DNA of 64,000 bases, taken from assembly GCA_002481295.1 (NCBI GenBank), contig DLDU01000051.1, positions 1 to 64,000 of the forward strand, read 5' to 3'. Source of the DNA: Prevotella sp. UBA7764. GTDB lineage: Bacteria > Bacteroidota > Bacteroidia > Bacteroidales > Bacteroidaceae. Position 1 is the stretch's first letter. Every line of letters starts with the position of its first letter. Of the stretch, positions 8,125 to 16,923 are shown one piece after another. Below the pieces are notes generated by a model. The model saw only the letters and a list, made by a program, of their open reading frames with translations, was not told the DNA's origin and ran no database searches. Made by a program: the position numbers and the translations under genes.

Positions 8125-8823
8125 TTAGTCCTCCTCCGGCACGATGAGCTTATAGCCCTGACCGTGGATGTTGATGATCTCGATCTGATCGTCGGCCTTC
8201 AGATGCTTACGCAGCTTGGTGATGTACACGTCCATGGAGCGGGCGTTGAAGTAGTTGTCGTCGATCCAGATTGTGCGCAGAGCGTCGTTGCGCTTGAGGA
8301 TCTCGTTGGCGTGAGAGCAGAGCAGAGCCAGCAGCTCGTTCTCCTTGGTGGTGAGCTTCGTCGACTTGCCGTCGATGGTGAGCAGCTGCTTCTGTGTGTC
8401 GAAGGTGAAGCGACCGATCTTGTACATTGTGCTCTCACGGTTCTTCTTGCCACGAACACGGCGCAGGATAGCCTCCACACGCTTCACGAGTTCCTCCATA
8501 GAGAACGGCTTGGTGATGTAGTCGTCGGCACCCTTGTCGAAACCTTCGAGCACGTCTTCCTTCTGTACACGGGCGGTGAGGAAGATGATTGGCACCTGAG
8601 AGTTCATCTGGCGGATGTCCTGAGCAAGCGTGAAGCCGTCCTTCTTCGGCATCATCACGTCGAGGATGCAGATGTCGAACTTCTCCTTCTGGAACTCTCT
8701 GAAGCCAGCTTCGCCGTCGGGGCAGAGCGTAGCGTCGTAGCCTTTGGCAATAAGATACTCACAGAGCAGTGTGCCGAGGTTCTCGTCATCCTCGCAAAGC
8801 AGAATCTTTACTTTTTCTTCCAT
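8125..8823 (-). CDS. rprY: OmpR-family response regulator RprY
   Basis: A 232-residue DNA-binding response regulator. The receiver domain (about 5-120) has acidic residues Asp12/Asp13, phospho-acceptor Asp55 in ILDVMMPKKDGF, and the KPF motif with its lysine. The winged-helix output domain (about 130-228) has RSMDVYITKLRKHL and ends in the INIHGQGYKL wing. The sequence closely resembles RprY of Bacteroides as I remember it. It lies 125 bases downstream of its kinase gene; the gap holds a tandem AT-rich repeat. Confidence 0.9.
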   Translation of the reverse strand: MEEKVKILLCEDDENLGTLLCEYLIAKGYDATLCPDGEAGFREFQKEKFDICILDVMMPKKDGFTLAQDIRQMNSQVPIIFLTARVQKEDVLEGFDKGADDYITKPFSMEELVKRVEAILRRVRGKKNRESTMYKIGRFTFDTQKQLLTIDGKSTKLTTKENELLALLCSHANEILKRNDALRTIWIDDNYFNARSMDVYITKLRKHLKADDQIEIINIHGQGYKLIVPEED

Positions 8824-8882
8824 AGTCGTTTGTATTTTTAATTGTTTTATTATTGTTCTTATATCTGGGTTGAAGCGCGGGG

Positions 8883-8926
8883 CTACACCTTATTATATAT
8901 GTATCTACACCTTATTATATATATAG
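8883..8926. repeat. Two tandem copies of an AT-rich repeat in the rprX-rprY gap
   Basis: CTACACCTTATTATATAT occurs twice, at about 8883 and 8905. The minus-strand form, TATATATAATAAGGTGTAG, is also present with small changes at about 2873 and, as a GTGTAG variant, in the repeats near 22895 and 29219. Confidence 0.6.
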
Positions 8927-8948
8927 GATGTCCGTACCGCTCCAAGGT

Positions 8949-10511
8949 TTAATCCTTGATCACCGGCAGCTTGATGGTGAAGCAGGTACCCTTGCCGTAC
9001 TCGCTGTCGACCTTGATCTCACCGTCGTGCAGGTCGACAACCCGCTTGACATAAGCCAGTCCGAGTCCGAAGCCTTTCACGTCGTGGACGTTGCCGGTGT
9101 GTACGCGGTAGAACTTCTCGAAGATCTTCTTCAGGTTCTCTTTCTTCATACCGATGCCCGTGTCGCGCACGGAGAGATAGAGATGGTTGTCATCGTTCCA
9201 TGTCTTCAGATAGATGTCAATGGGCTGGTCGGGCTTGCGGTATTTCACCGCGTTGTCCATCAGGTTGAAGATCACGTTCTGGAAGTGCACCTCATCGACA
9301 TAGATACCCGATTCGATAGCTTCCACATCGACATAGATCTTGCCACCGGTGTGCTCCACGCGCAGGGTAAACGAGTTGGCGATGGTCTCCACCATCTCAT
9401 TGAGGTCGAGATGCTTTTTCTTGAACGACGATCGCTTGCGGTCGAACATCGACATCTGCAGCACTTTCTCCACGAGGAACCGCAGCCGTTTGGTCTCGTC
9501 GGTGACCACGCCGATGAGATGTTTCATCATCTTCTCGCTCTTTGGCACGCTGTCGTCGTTGAGCATCTGCGCGGCGAGCGAGATGCTGGCAATAGGTGTC
9601 TTCAGCTCATGCGTCATGTTGTTGATGAAGTCGTTCTTGATCTCGCTGTAGCGCTTCTGCCGGAAGATGACCACAATGGTGAAGATGAACGTGATGAGCA
9701 GGATGATGGTGAACACCACGCTCGGGATCATAAACCGGATGCTGGAGAAGATATAGCTGTTGATGTCGGGGAAGTGAACGCGCACCACGCCCATGTTCGA
9801 TGCCGGATCATTGCGGAAGAGCACCTGGCTGTAGGTATATTCACTACCCTCGTCGCTGTAGTCGGGACAACGGTAGACCTCACGTCCGTCCTGTGTCGAG
9901 ACGGTGAAGTGGTAAGGAATATTGATGCCGTTGTTCATCAGCTCGGCTTTGATGTCCTGATCGAGGATCTTGAAGTTGACACGCTCTTTCAGAGGTTTGT
10001 CTGAGGCGGAGTAGAGCATGTTCATAATCACTTCGTCGAGGAGTGCCTTCTGATAGACATATCTGTTCTTGACGATCTCTTGCAGCGACTTGCTGGCCGC
10101 GGTGTTGGAGTTGCGGTCGGTGCGCAGAATCATGGCTTTCGGCATCTGTGTGGGTTTCACGGCCATCGTCTTCAACTCAAACGAGGAGTAGATGGTGCCG
10201 TCCTTGCCTGCCACGGAATATTGGTGAGAGTATTGCACGCTGCCATCGTTGGGCTTTCCGCTTCTGGTGCCTACGCTGTCCTTGCGGTAAGCGTGGCGCT
10301 CGGTCTCGTTGACGTCTTTCTCAAGATAGCGCAACGTCTCGTTGAGCTCCAGATTGCGCGAAGCCTGATAGAGGGCGCGGTTGACGCTTTCGTCGAACTG
10401 TTCCTTCTTCATGTTGGCCATCTCACGGATGTAGGTGAGCTGCAGGCCAAGCAAGATGACAAAGGACACGCCCATGATGATGGCGATGGTCCAAATGGAT
10501 TTCTTCTTCAT
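8949..10511 (-). CDS. rprX: Sensor histidine kinase RprX
   Basis: A 520-residue inner-membrane sensor kinase, partner of RprY. TM helix 1 is at about 7-27 and TM helix 2 at about 258-283, enclosing a periplasmic sensor region of roughly 230 residues with no family I can name. The cytoplasmic part has the H box MTHELKTPIAS (His301), the N box FNLMDNAVKY, and the G boxes DTGIGM and GFGLGLAYV. It ends in a short IKLPVIKD. First gene of the rprX-rprY operon. The predicted -7 box (10517-10524) is so close to the ATG that the transcript may be nearly leaderless. Confidence 0.9.
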   Translation of the reverse strand: MKKKSIWTIAIIMGVSFVILLGLQLTYIREMANMKKEQFDESVNRALYQASRNLELNETLRYLEKDVNETERHAYRKDSVGTRSGKPNDGSVQYSHQYSVAGKDGTIYSSFELKTMAVKPTQMPKAMILRTDRNSNTAASKSLQEIVKNRYVYQKALLDEVIMNMLYSASDKPLKERVNFKILDQDIKAELMNNGINIPYHFTVSTQDGREVYRCPDYSDEGSEYTYSQVLFRNDPASNMGVVRVHFPDINSYIFSSIRFMIPSVVFTIILLITFIFTIVVIFRQKRYSEIKNDFINNMTHELKTPIASISLAAQMLNDDSVPKSEKMMKHLIGVVTDETKRLRFLVEKVLQMSMFDRKRSSFKKKHLDLNEMVETIANSFTLRVEHTGGKIYVDVEAIESGIYVDEVHFQNVIFNLMDNAVKYRKPDQPIDIYLKTWNDDNHLYLSVRDTGIGMKKENLKKIFEKFYRVHTGNVHDVKGFGLGLAYVKRVVDLHDGEIKVDSEYGKGTCFTIKLPVIKD

Positions 10512-10516
10512 GCCGG

Positions 10517-10524
10517 CAAAGATA
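10517..10524 (-). promoter_or_regulatory. -7 box very close to the rprX start
   Basis: The minus strand reads TATCTTTG and ends 6 bases before the rprX ATG. If it is used, the mRNA starts only a few bases before the start codon. Confidence 0.5.
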
Positions 10525-11059
10525 GGGAAAATCTTAATTGGTTAACAGTTTAGTGTTAATGATTATTTGATAGTTTAACTATATTAACCATAACTATGGC
10601 ATTATAGATACAATACGCTTCTAATTTCTATACTTTACCAATAAGACTCGGTGATACCAATGGACGGATTCGGCTCTTTATTCATCCACTAATCTACACT
10701 AATCTTCACTAATGTTAGTTGATAACTATTCGAGTCTTTATTCTTCCACGAATCTACACGAATCTTCACTAATGCTATTTGATAACTATTCGAGTCTTTA
10801 TTCTTCCACGAATCTTCACTAATGTAAGTCGATAGACATTCGTGTAGATTCGTGAAGATTCGTGGATAACTTTTTTGCGGCTCGGCTGGATCTACCTCTT
10901 ACGCTTTACGATATCTATCATTATTTGTGTTGGGTGAAAAGATTATAGGATTAGGAGAGTATTGCCTGTGGCTCTGTGTTTCAATGTGGGAATCTTTCGA
11001 TTTTTTGTTAATAGTTATTAAACAACGGAAGAATATTCGTGAGATAGAAGAAAAAAGTG
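10525..11059. other. Intergenic region between rprX and tRNA-Phe
   Basis: More than 500 bases without a gene. The notable content is the repeat cluster at 10679-10870. The flanks are AT-rich and show no reading frame with coding character. Confidence 0.6.
10679..10870. repeat. 60-bp tandem repeat built from short CACGAATCT-like units, ending in an inverted copy
   Basis: Units starting at 10681, 10741 and 10801 align at a spacing of exactly 60 bases; the first two share the block GATAACTATTCGAGTCTTTA. Inside each unit the sequence is made of 9-10-base steps such as CACGAATCT, CACTAATCT and CTTCACTAATG. The third unit turns into the reverse complement (10838-10867, ATTCGTGTAGATTCGTGAAG onward), so the end can fold into a long hairpin. 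Similar strings are scattered through Bacteroides/Prevotella genomes as I recall. Confidence 0.75.
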
Positions 11060-11067
11060 TATCTTTG
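11060..11067 (+). promoter_or_regulatory. -7 box of tRNA-Phe
   Basis: TATCTTTG matches TAnnTTTG 54 bases before the mature tRNA. Confidence 0.6.
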
Positions 11068-11121
11068 CACTCGCTTTCAAAAACCAAGTACAGACGGTTT
11101 CTGCCGTTAGTAAAGAAAGAA

Positions 11122-11194
11122 GGTGCCTTAGCTCAGGTGGTAGAGCAATGGACTGAAAATCCATGTGTCCTTGGTTCAACTCCAAGAGGCACCA
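11122..11194 (+). tRNA. tRNA-Phe (GAA)
   Basis: A 73-base cloverleaf. Acceptor GGTGCCT pairs with AGGCACC; the D arm is GCTC...GAGC; the anticodon stem ATGGA/TCCAT encloses loop CTGAAAA with anticodon GAA at 11155-11157; the T arm is CTTGG/CCAAG with loop TTCAACT. Discriminator base A at 11194. The terminal CCA is not encoded. Confidence 0.97.
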
Positions 11195-11210
11195 CTCCTC
11201 CTTTCATTCT

Positions 11211-11247
11211 GCCCGGATTTCCAGTGATGGAGTTCGGGCCTTTTTTT
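11211..11247 (+). terminator. Terminator after tRNA-Phe
   Basis: GCCCG (11211-11215) pairs with CGGGC (11235-11239), followed by seven T (11241-11247). Confidence 0.75.
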
Positions 11248-11830
11248 ATTACAAAATCCCCTTCACGCCTACTCGCAAAGTAGAGAATCCCCAGTCGCTT
11301 TTCTGTTTTCAAACTCGACCCAGGCAGCCTTTTTTACCTCTTTTTTGCCTTGCCATGGTATGAAATCGGTGGGTCGACACTGCCATCTCGGTGGCATGAC
11401 TCTGTCAAACCGCCGGAATGGCATGGTCATCGTGGCGTTTTGATGGGATGATCTCACCGAGATGACCTAAAACACTCATGCGTTTTTTGCGGAGAAACCG
11501 GTTTGCTGATCTATGTGAAAGGAAAGAACACGCATATTCCGTTGACTGTCAGCGATATACAAAAATGCCTCCATTTTCGCGAAAATCAGCCCAAGGTAGG
11601 TCTTCGTGCAAAAGAAACGATTCTCAGCGCCCGTTTTTTGTCAGAAAAGCTAACAAACGAATAAGACATAACAAGAGACAAAGTAACATCTAAAACTGAC
11701 AGTACGAAGATGCGAGGCTCTGAGAAAATTGAATGTAAATGGAACCATAAGTAACAAAACTACCGACGTAATAACCATGGTCTAAGACAAAAAACATAGT
11801 CTCCAACTACTGATTTACAACATTTTTGCT
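11248..11830. other. Intergenic region upstream of the sigma factor gene
   Basis: About 580 bases with no convincing gene. A 10-bp inverted repeat, CATCTCGGTG (11384-11393) and CACCGAGATG (11455-11464), bounds an 81-base segment and could be a decayed repeat element. A 71-codon frame near 11478 is basic and low-complexity and does not look coding. Confidence 0.5.
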
Positions 11831-11838
11831 TAACTTTG
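11831..11838 (+). promoter_or_regulatory. -7 box of the ECF sigma gene
   Basis: TAACTTTG is a match to TAnnTTTG and ends 16 bases before the ATG at 11854, giving a short leader. It also covers the alternative TTG start at 11836. Confidence 0.65.
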
Positions 11839-11853
11839 CAGCGAAACATAACT

Positions 11854-12423
11854 ATGGAACAGTCAGAAACGATACTCATTCAACAGCTCAAGGCAGGCAA
11901 TGATGCGGCCTACCAAACGCTCTACCGGCTCCACTACGGCATACTCTGCGCCTACGCCCGGCAGATCGTTGGCAATGACTTTGACGCTGAAAACATCGTT
12001 GACGACGCTATCTTCCATTTGTGGGAAGTCAGGGATCAACTGCAGATCGACCGTTCCTTGCGTAGTTTTCTCATCACAAGCGTGCATAGGAGATGCCTCA
12101 ACAGGATCAAGCAGCACCAGCACGAACTTGCCACCTGCACCTTTCCGAAGGAAGAACTCATCACAGCTCAGGACTCAACCTATCCCCTTGGGCACTTGCT
12201 GGAAAAAGAATTAGAAGAGAAAATCCGCACTGCCATAGAAACCCTACCCCACGAGACTCGTCAAGTCTTTGAGCTGAGCCGCTACGAAGACATGACCTAC
12301 GATGAGATAGCCAAACGCTTAGGCATTTCCGTCAACACCGTGAAATATCATATCAAAAATGCTATCCGCCTGCTCTACAGTCAACTGGAGCCTTACCTGC
12401 TATTGCTTTTACTCTTGGGATAA
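11854..12423 (+). CDS. ECF sigma-70 factor (Bacteroidetes PUL regulator type)
   Basis: A 189-residue extracytoplasmic-function sigma factor. Region 2 spans about 15-85 (YRLHYGILCAYARQIVGND, then IVDDAIFHLWEVRDQL). Region 4, with its helix-turn-helix, spans about 120-175 (LPHETRQVFELSRYEDMTYDE, then IAKRLGISVNTVKYHIKNA). The ATG at 11854 is preferred over the upstream TTG, which overlaps the promoter. The gene stands first in a set with a FecR-like anti-sigma, an STN-bearing SusC and SusD. In known systems of this layout, the anti-sigma releases the sigma when the transporter senses its glycan, and the sigma then drives the susCD operon. Confidence 0.93.
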   Translation: MEQSETILIQQLKAGNDAAYQTLYRLHYGILCAYARQIVGNDFDAENIVDDAIFHLWEVRDQLQIDRSLRSFLITSVHRRCLNRIKQHQHELATCTFPKEELITAQDSTYPLGHLLEKELEEKIRTAIETLPHETRQVFELSRYEDMTYDEIAKRLGISVNTVKYHIKNAIRLLYSQLEPYLLLLLLLG

Positions 12424-12578
12424 ATCTTTAAAAAAGATTTTGCGAGATTCCTTATCTAAGTTGAGGCCGTTTGCCATAACTTAGATAAAGAAACTATCAT
12501 ACAGAGAAATCAACGAAAAAAATCATTTTCTCACTACCCTCTCCATCATAAATGTTGTCTGCAAGGTAAAAGACAACA

Positions 12579-13586
12579 ATGGAGCAACTCGACCCACACA
12601 TAGAAGACTTGATTATCGCATATCTCAGTGAAACGATTTCCACTGAGGACAACCGCCAATTAAATGCATGGTTGCAAGAAAATCCTGCCAACCGGGATAT
12701 TCTGCGCCGCTGCCACGAGATATGGATGACCATCAAGGCTGAGCACCAAGCAACCAACTATGACTGGCAAGCAGGTTTTGCCAAATTCAACAAGCGAAAG
12801 CAGGAACAGCTGCGCCCGGTAGAGCCAAGAAAACAAAGACGTATCTTCGGTTTTGTTCGCTATGCAGCTGTATTGATTATCGCCGTATCCCTGGCAGCCG
12901 TGCTCTGCTACCGTCAAGGCAGAAATTCGTGGATGGGACAGCTGGCAGACGCAAGCATGAACGTGCCGATGGGGTCCACAATGGCGCTCCGCCTGCCCGA
13001 TGGCACACAGGTCAACCTTAACGGAGGCTCTACACTCAGTTATCCGCAGAGTTTCGGATTGAAGAGTCGCAAGGTCAAACTCTCGGGCGAGGCATATTTC
13101 ACCATCGTCCATCATACTGACCAACCCATAGAGATACTTACATCTAAAATGACTGTGCGCGATATCGGTACGAAGCTCAACATCACCAACTATCCCGAAG
13201 ATAGTCAAGCAAGGATTGTCATTGACGAGGGTAGCGTAGAGTTGAAAACAGAAAACGACACACAGGCAAGCATCATCGTGGCAGGGCAAGAAGCCATTAT
13301 AGACAAGCGGTCGGGACATATTACTATTCTCAACAAGCAATCTGACGGCAATGCATGGAGCAAAGGCGAACTGATCTTCCACAATACAACAGTTGCAGAC
13401 ATTGCCAAGAGATTGGAACGTACCTACAACATTGACATCAGCATCCACCACCCAGCCACGGCCAACAAGAGATTCTATGGCACTTTCTCTACACGTGAAC
13501 AAAGCTACACCGACATTCTGCAAGCGCTCAAAGAGACCGGTACGCTGAGATACTCCACCAAAGGAAGGCATATAGATATCTACTAA
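12579..13586 (+). CDS. FecR-family anti-sigma factor
   Basis: A 335-residue inner-membrane anti-sigma factor. The N-terminal cytoplasmic part (1-85) has the LxxWLQENPANRDIL pattern of sigma-binding FecR domains. One TM helix lies at about 90-108 (RYAAVLIIAVSLAAVLCY). The periplasmic FecR domain (about 125-225) contains GSTMALRLPDGTQVNLNGGS and YPQSF. A C-terminal domain (about 262-330) has FHNTTVADIAKRLERTYNIDI, an STN-like signalling fold. It sits 155 bases after the sigma gene and 77 before susC, and it probably contacts the STN domain of that transporter. Confidence 0.92.
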   Translation: MEQLDPHIEDLIIAYLSETISTEDNRQLNAWLQENPANRDILRRCHEIWMTIKAEHQATNYDWQAGFAKFNKRKQEQLRPVEPRKQRRIFGFVRYAAVLIIAVSLAAVLCYRQGRNSWMGQLADASMNVPMGSTMALRLPDGTQVNLNGGSTLSYPQSFGLKSRKVKLSGEAYFTIVHHTDQPIEILTSKMTVRDIGTKLNITNYPEDSQARIVIDEGSVELKTENDTQASIIVAGQEAIIDKRSGHITILNKQSDGNAWSKGELIFHNTTVADIAKRLERTYNIDISIHHPATANKRFYGTFSTREQSYTDILQALKETGTLRYSTKGRHIDIY

Positions 13587-13663
13587 GCAAGCCTTCTAAG
13601 TGCTCTCTACCAGATTCAACCTGTTATCAACATACATTCAATCTATTATCTAACTAAAAAGCT

Positions 13664-16600
13664 ATGACTACGCTAAACAAAAAGATCATGCTGGCTTCAC
13701 TACTGCTATTAGGAACCGGCATCAGTGGCCAGGCGCAAAGGGTAAGGCTGAAACTCCATTCAGCCACTGTTGCACAAGCCATGACGGCACTGCGTCAGCA
13801 AACCGGGTACTCGTTTGTGTTCAATGCCGACGCTATCTCCACCAGTAAAAAGGTGAACGTACATGCCAACTCACTTTCCCAGGCCATCGACCAAATCCTC
13901 AGTGGCAGCAACCTCGATTATGAAATCCATGACATGAATATCATTCTGCACAAGAAAGAGTCTGCTGTTCCCCTACAGAAGCGAAGCGGTGCTCAGACAA
14001 AAGACCATGTCGTGAAAGGACGCATTACTGATGAGAAGGGAGAACCCATCATCGGCGCAACCATCATGGAAAAAGGTACCACCAACGGCACAGTAAGTGA
14101 TCTCGACGGAAACTTTACGATCAACGTACCCGTTGGCAGCACGCTGCAAGTATCATACATAGGATTCACTAACAAGGATGTCGTCGTGGGCAACAAGCGC
14201 AGCCTGCAAATCAGTTTACAGGAAGACAACAAGGTGCTCAACGAGGTGGTCGTCATCGGTTACGGCACACAGCGCAAGGGCGACGTGACCAGCTCCGTGG
14301 GAAGTGTAAAAAGCGAAGACTTCACTGTTGGTGCTGTGAATGATGCCGGACAACTTATTCAGGGCAAGATCGCCGGTCTGTCGATCACCAATCCGTCGGG
14401 CAATCCTGTCGGTGGAACGGAAGTGGCCTTGCGAGGCAACACCACCATTCTGGGTGCAACAACCAAACCGCTGATTCTTATCGACGGCATACCAGGCGAC
14501 TTCTACACAGTAGCACCGGAGGACATAGAAAGCATAGATGTGCTCAAGGACGGATCCGCCGCGGCTATCTATGGCTCCCGCGGCACCAATGGCGTAGTGA
14601 TGATTACAACCAAGAAGGCTAAAGGCGACGGTATCAATGAAGTACAGTACAGTGGTTACCTTTCTCTGTCGAATATCGTCAAGAAGCCCGACTTCTGTAC
14701 TGCCGAAGACTATCGTCAGCAGATCAAAGACGGACTGCGCGGCGCATCGTGGGATTTGGGCTACAACACCAACTGGATCGACGAGATCCTGCGCACGGGC
14801 GTGAGCCATGTCCATAACCTCATGTTCAAAGGTGGTACAGCCAAGACCAACTATGTCGTGAACATGAACTACCGTAATCTGCAAGGTATCTTCCACAAAT
14901 CAGACAAAGAGGAATTCCAAGGCCGTGCGGAAGTCAACCACAGTATGTTTGACGACAAACTCAACATCAAATTGCAGCTTCTCGCCAACAAGACCGGCTA
15001 CACATCAACCACGGATGGCGGCAGCTATGACACCTACAGCTGGCGGCAAGCCATGATCCACAATCCCACGGAGCCCGTCAAGAACGCTGACGGAACATGG
15101 TACGAGAATACAGGCATCTTCAACTACGACAACCCAATAGCACGTATCTATGAATCCGACGGTCAGCAAGACTTGCAACAGATACGTATCAGCGGCAACG
15201 TGGCCTATCGACCCATCAAGGATCTGACACTCAATGCGCTGCTGTCTTACGACCGTATAAGCCAGACAGGCGGATACTACGAAACGAAGCACCACATCTC
15301 CACCATTCGCGACGGACGCAACGGCTATGCCAGCACAGGCTCTGCCAACAACATGACCAAACTCATCGAGCTGACCGCACAGTACCATAAGACATTTGAC
15401 GGGCACACGGTTCAGGCTTTGGCTGGATACAGCTATCAGCAGATGAACTATAACCGGCAGTACGAGCAAAACTACGACTTCCCGACCGACCTCTTCAGTT
15501 GGCATAACATCGGAGTGGGACAAGCCTTGAAGAAAGGACTTGCCACGGAATACAGTTATTGGCTCGACACCAACCTCATCGGTTTCTTCGGCCGAATCAA
15601 CTACAACTATCGCGACCGTTATCTGCTGATGGCCGCCTTGCGTCACGAGGCTGCAAGCCAGTTGGAAGGCACACATCAGCCGTGGGGTAACTTTCCGTCG
15701 GTCTCTGTAGGATGGCGTGTAACCAACGAGCCGTTTATGCGCAACCAAAAGGTGTTCGACGATTTGAAGTTGCGTGCCGGTTACGGCGTTACAGGCTCAC
15801 AGCCCAGCGACTCCTTCTTGGGCAAGTCTCTGTTGGGATATGGCGACTACTATCTCTACAACGGCAAGTGGATCCGTGCTTTGCAGCCTACACAAAATGC
15901 CAACAGCAAACTGAAATGGGAGGAAAAGCACGAGGTGGATCTTGGTGTGGACTTCAGTATTCTCAACTACCGCATCAATGGTACCATCGATTACTACTAC
16001 CGTCTCATCAAGGGCTTGCTCTATGACTATTCCGTTCCTTCACCTCCAAACCTCTACACAACCACACGTGCCAACGTTGGTGAGATGAGCAACCAGGGAC
16101 TGGAAGTGATGATCAACGCCATACCCGTGAAGACACACGACCTTACGTGGTCGAGCACACTGACTTTCTCGACAAACTCCAACAAGCTCAAGAGCCTGTC
16201 TAACGATCTGTATAAGACCTCTTCGGACTACTTCATGACAGGTTGGATCGAAGAGCCAGTGAAGACAGAATCACATATTGTCAGAATAGGACACCGCGTT
16301 GGTGACATCTACGGCTTCAAGGTAGTAGGTGTAGACGACAATGGCAAGTGGATCTACCTCAATCATGAAGGGAAAGAGGTAAACTACGACGACTTTACTC
16401 ACGCCTTTGAGGATAAGCAAATCTTGGGCAACGGTGTGCCAAAGTGGTACTTAGGTTTCAATAACCAGGTGAAATACAAGAACTGGGATCTCGCCGTCAA
16501 TATGCGCGGAGCTTTTGGCTTCCAGATCATCAACGGCGTCAGAATGTTCTATGAAAACCGCAGCCGACAAGACTGGAACCGCCTGCGCTCGGCCTACGAC

Positions 16601-16900
16601 AAAGTATTCGGAAAGGCTGTGCTCAACACGCTGTGCTCTGAAGAGTTCAACAGCTACTATGTCGAAGACGGTGATTATTGGAAGATCGACAATATCACGT
16701 TGGGTTACAACTTCAAGAAAATCGGCAAGTACATCAAGGCTTTGCGCCTGTACGCTACGGTCAACAACGCCATCACCATCACTGGTTATAAAGGCATAGA
16801 CCCAGAGGTGACGACAGCCGGACTTAATCCTGGCTACGACAACCGTGACATCTATCCTCATACCCGTTCGTTTACCTTCGGCACTGTGGTTACCTTCTAA
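13664..16900 (+). CDS. SusC-family TonB-dependent receptor with N-terminal STN signalling domain
   Basis: A 1078-residue outer-membrane glycan importer. Order: signal peptide (1-24, ending SGQAQ), STN domain (about 26-95) for signalling to the anti-sigma factor, carboxypeptidase-regulatory-like beta domain (about 118-205, GRITDEKGEPIIGATIMEKG), TonB-box-like NEVVVIGYGTQRK, plug domain with IDGIPGDFYTVAPEDIESIDVLKDGSAAAIYGSRG, and a 22-strand-type barrel ending FTFGTVVTF with the terminal aromatic residue. The STN domain fits the sigma/anti-sigma pair directly upstream. It is followed after 23 bases by its SusD partner. The substrate cannot be read from sequence; the nearby GH31 suggests alpha-linked glucose or xylose. 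Confidence 0.95.
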   Translation: MTTLNKKIMLASLLLLGTGISGQAQRVRLKLHSATVAQAMTALRQQTGYSFVFNADAISTSKKVNVHANSLSQAIDQILSGSNLDYEIHDMNIILHKKESAVPLQKRSGAQTKDHVVKGRITDEKGEPIIGATIMEKGTTNGTVSDLDGNFTINVPVGSTLQVSYIGFTNKDVVVGNKRSLQISLQEDNKVLNEVVVIGYGTQRKGDVTSSVGSVKSEDFTVGAVNDAGQLIQGKIAGLSITNPSGNPVGGTEVALRGNTTILGATTKPLILIDGIPGDFYTVAPEDIESIDVLKDGSAAAIYGSRGTNGVVMITTKKAKGDGINEVQYSGYLSLSNIVKKPDFCTAEDYRQQIKDGLRGASWDLGYNTNWIDEILRTGVSHVHNLMFKGGTAKTNYVVNMNYRNLQGIFHKSDKEEFQGRAEVNHSMFDDKLNIKLQLLANKTGYTSTTDGGSYDTYSWRQAMIHNPTEPVKNADGTWYENTGIFNYDNPIARIYESDGQQDLQQIRISGNVAYRPIKDLTLNALLSYDRISQTGGYYETKHHISTIRDGRNGYASTGSANNMTKLIELTAQYHKTFDGHTVQALAGYSYQQMNYNRQYEQNYDFPTDLFSWHNIGVGQALKKGLATEYSYWLDTNLIGFFGRINYNYRDRYLLMAALRHEAASQLEGTHQPWGNFPSVSVGWRVTNEPFMRNQKVFDDLKLRAGYGVTGSQPSDSFLGKSLLGYGDYYLYNGKWIRALQPTQNANSKLKWEEKHEVDLGVDFSILNYRINGTIDYYYRLIKGLLYDYSVPSPPNLYTTTRANVGEMSNQGLEVMINAIPVKTHDLTWSSTLTFSTNSNKLKSLSNDLYKTSSDYFMTGWIEEPVKTESHIVRIGHRVGDIYGFKVVGVDDNGKWIYLNHEGKEVNYDDFTHAFEDKQILGNGVPKWYLGFNNQVKYKNWDLAVNMRGAFGFQIINGVRMFYENRSRQDWNRLRSAYDKVFGKAVLNTLCSEEFNSYYVEDGDYWKIDNITLGYNFKKIGKYIKALRLYATVNNAITITGYKGIDPEVTTAGLNPGYDNRDIYPHTRSFTFGTVVTF

Positions 16901-16923
16901 TCGTCATCTAAAATACTTTTATC

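Noticed and set aside
10679..10870. Possible CRISPR array
   Set aside because: Units follow each other without unique spacers, are themselves made of short steps, and end in an inverted copy; no cas gene is near.
11478..11693. 71-codon frame upstream of the sigma gene
   Set aside because: Very basic, low-complexity translation, no promoter or conserved look; probably chance.
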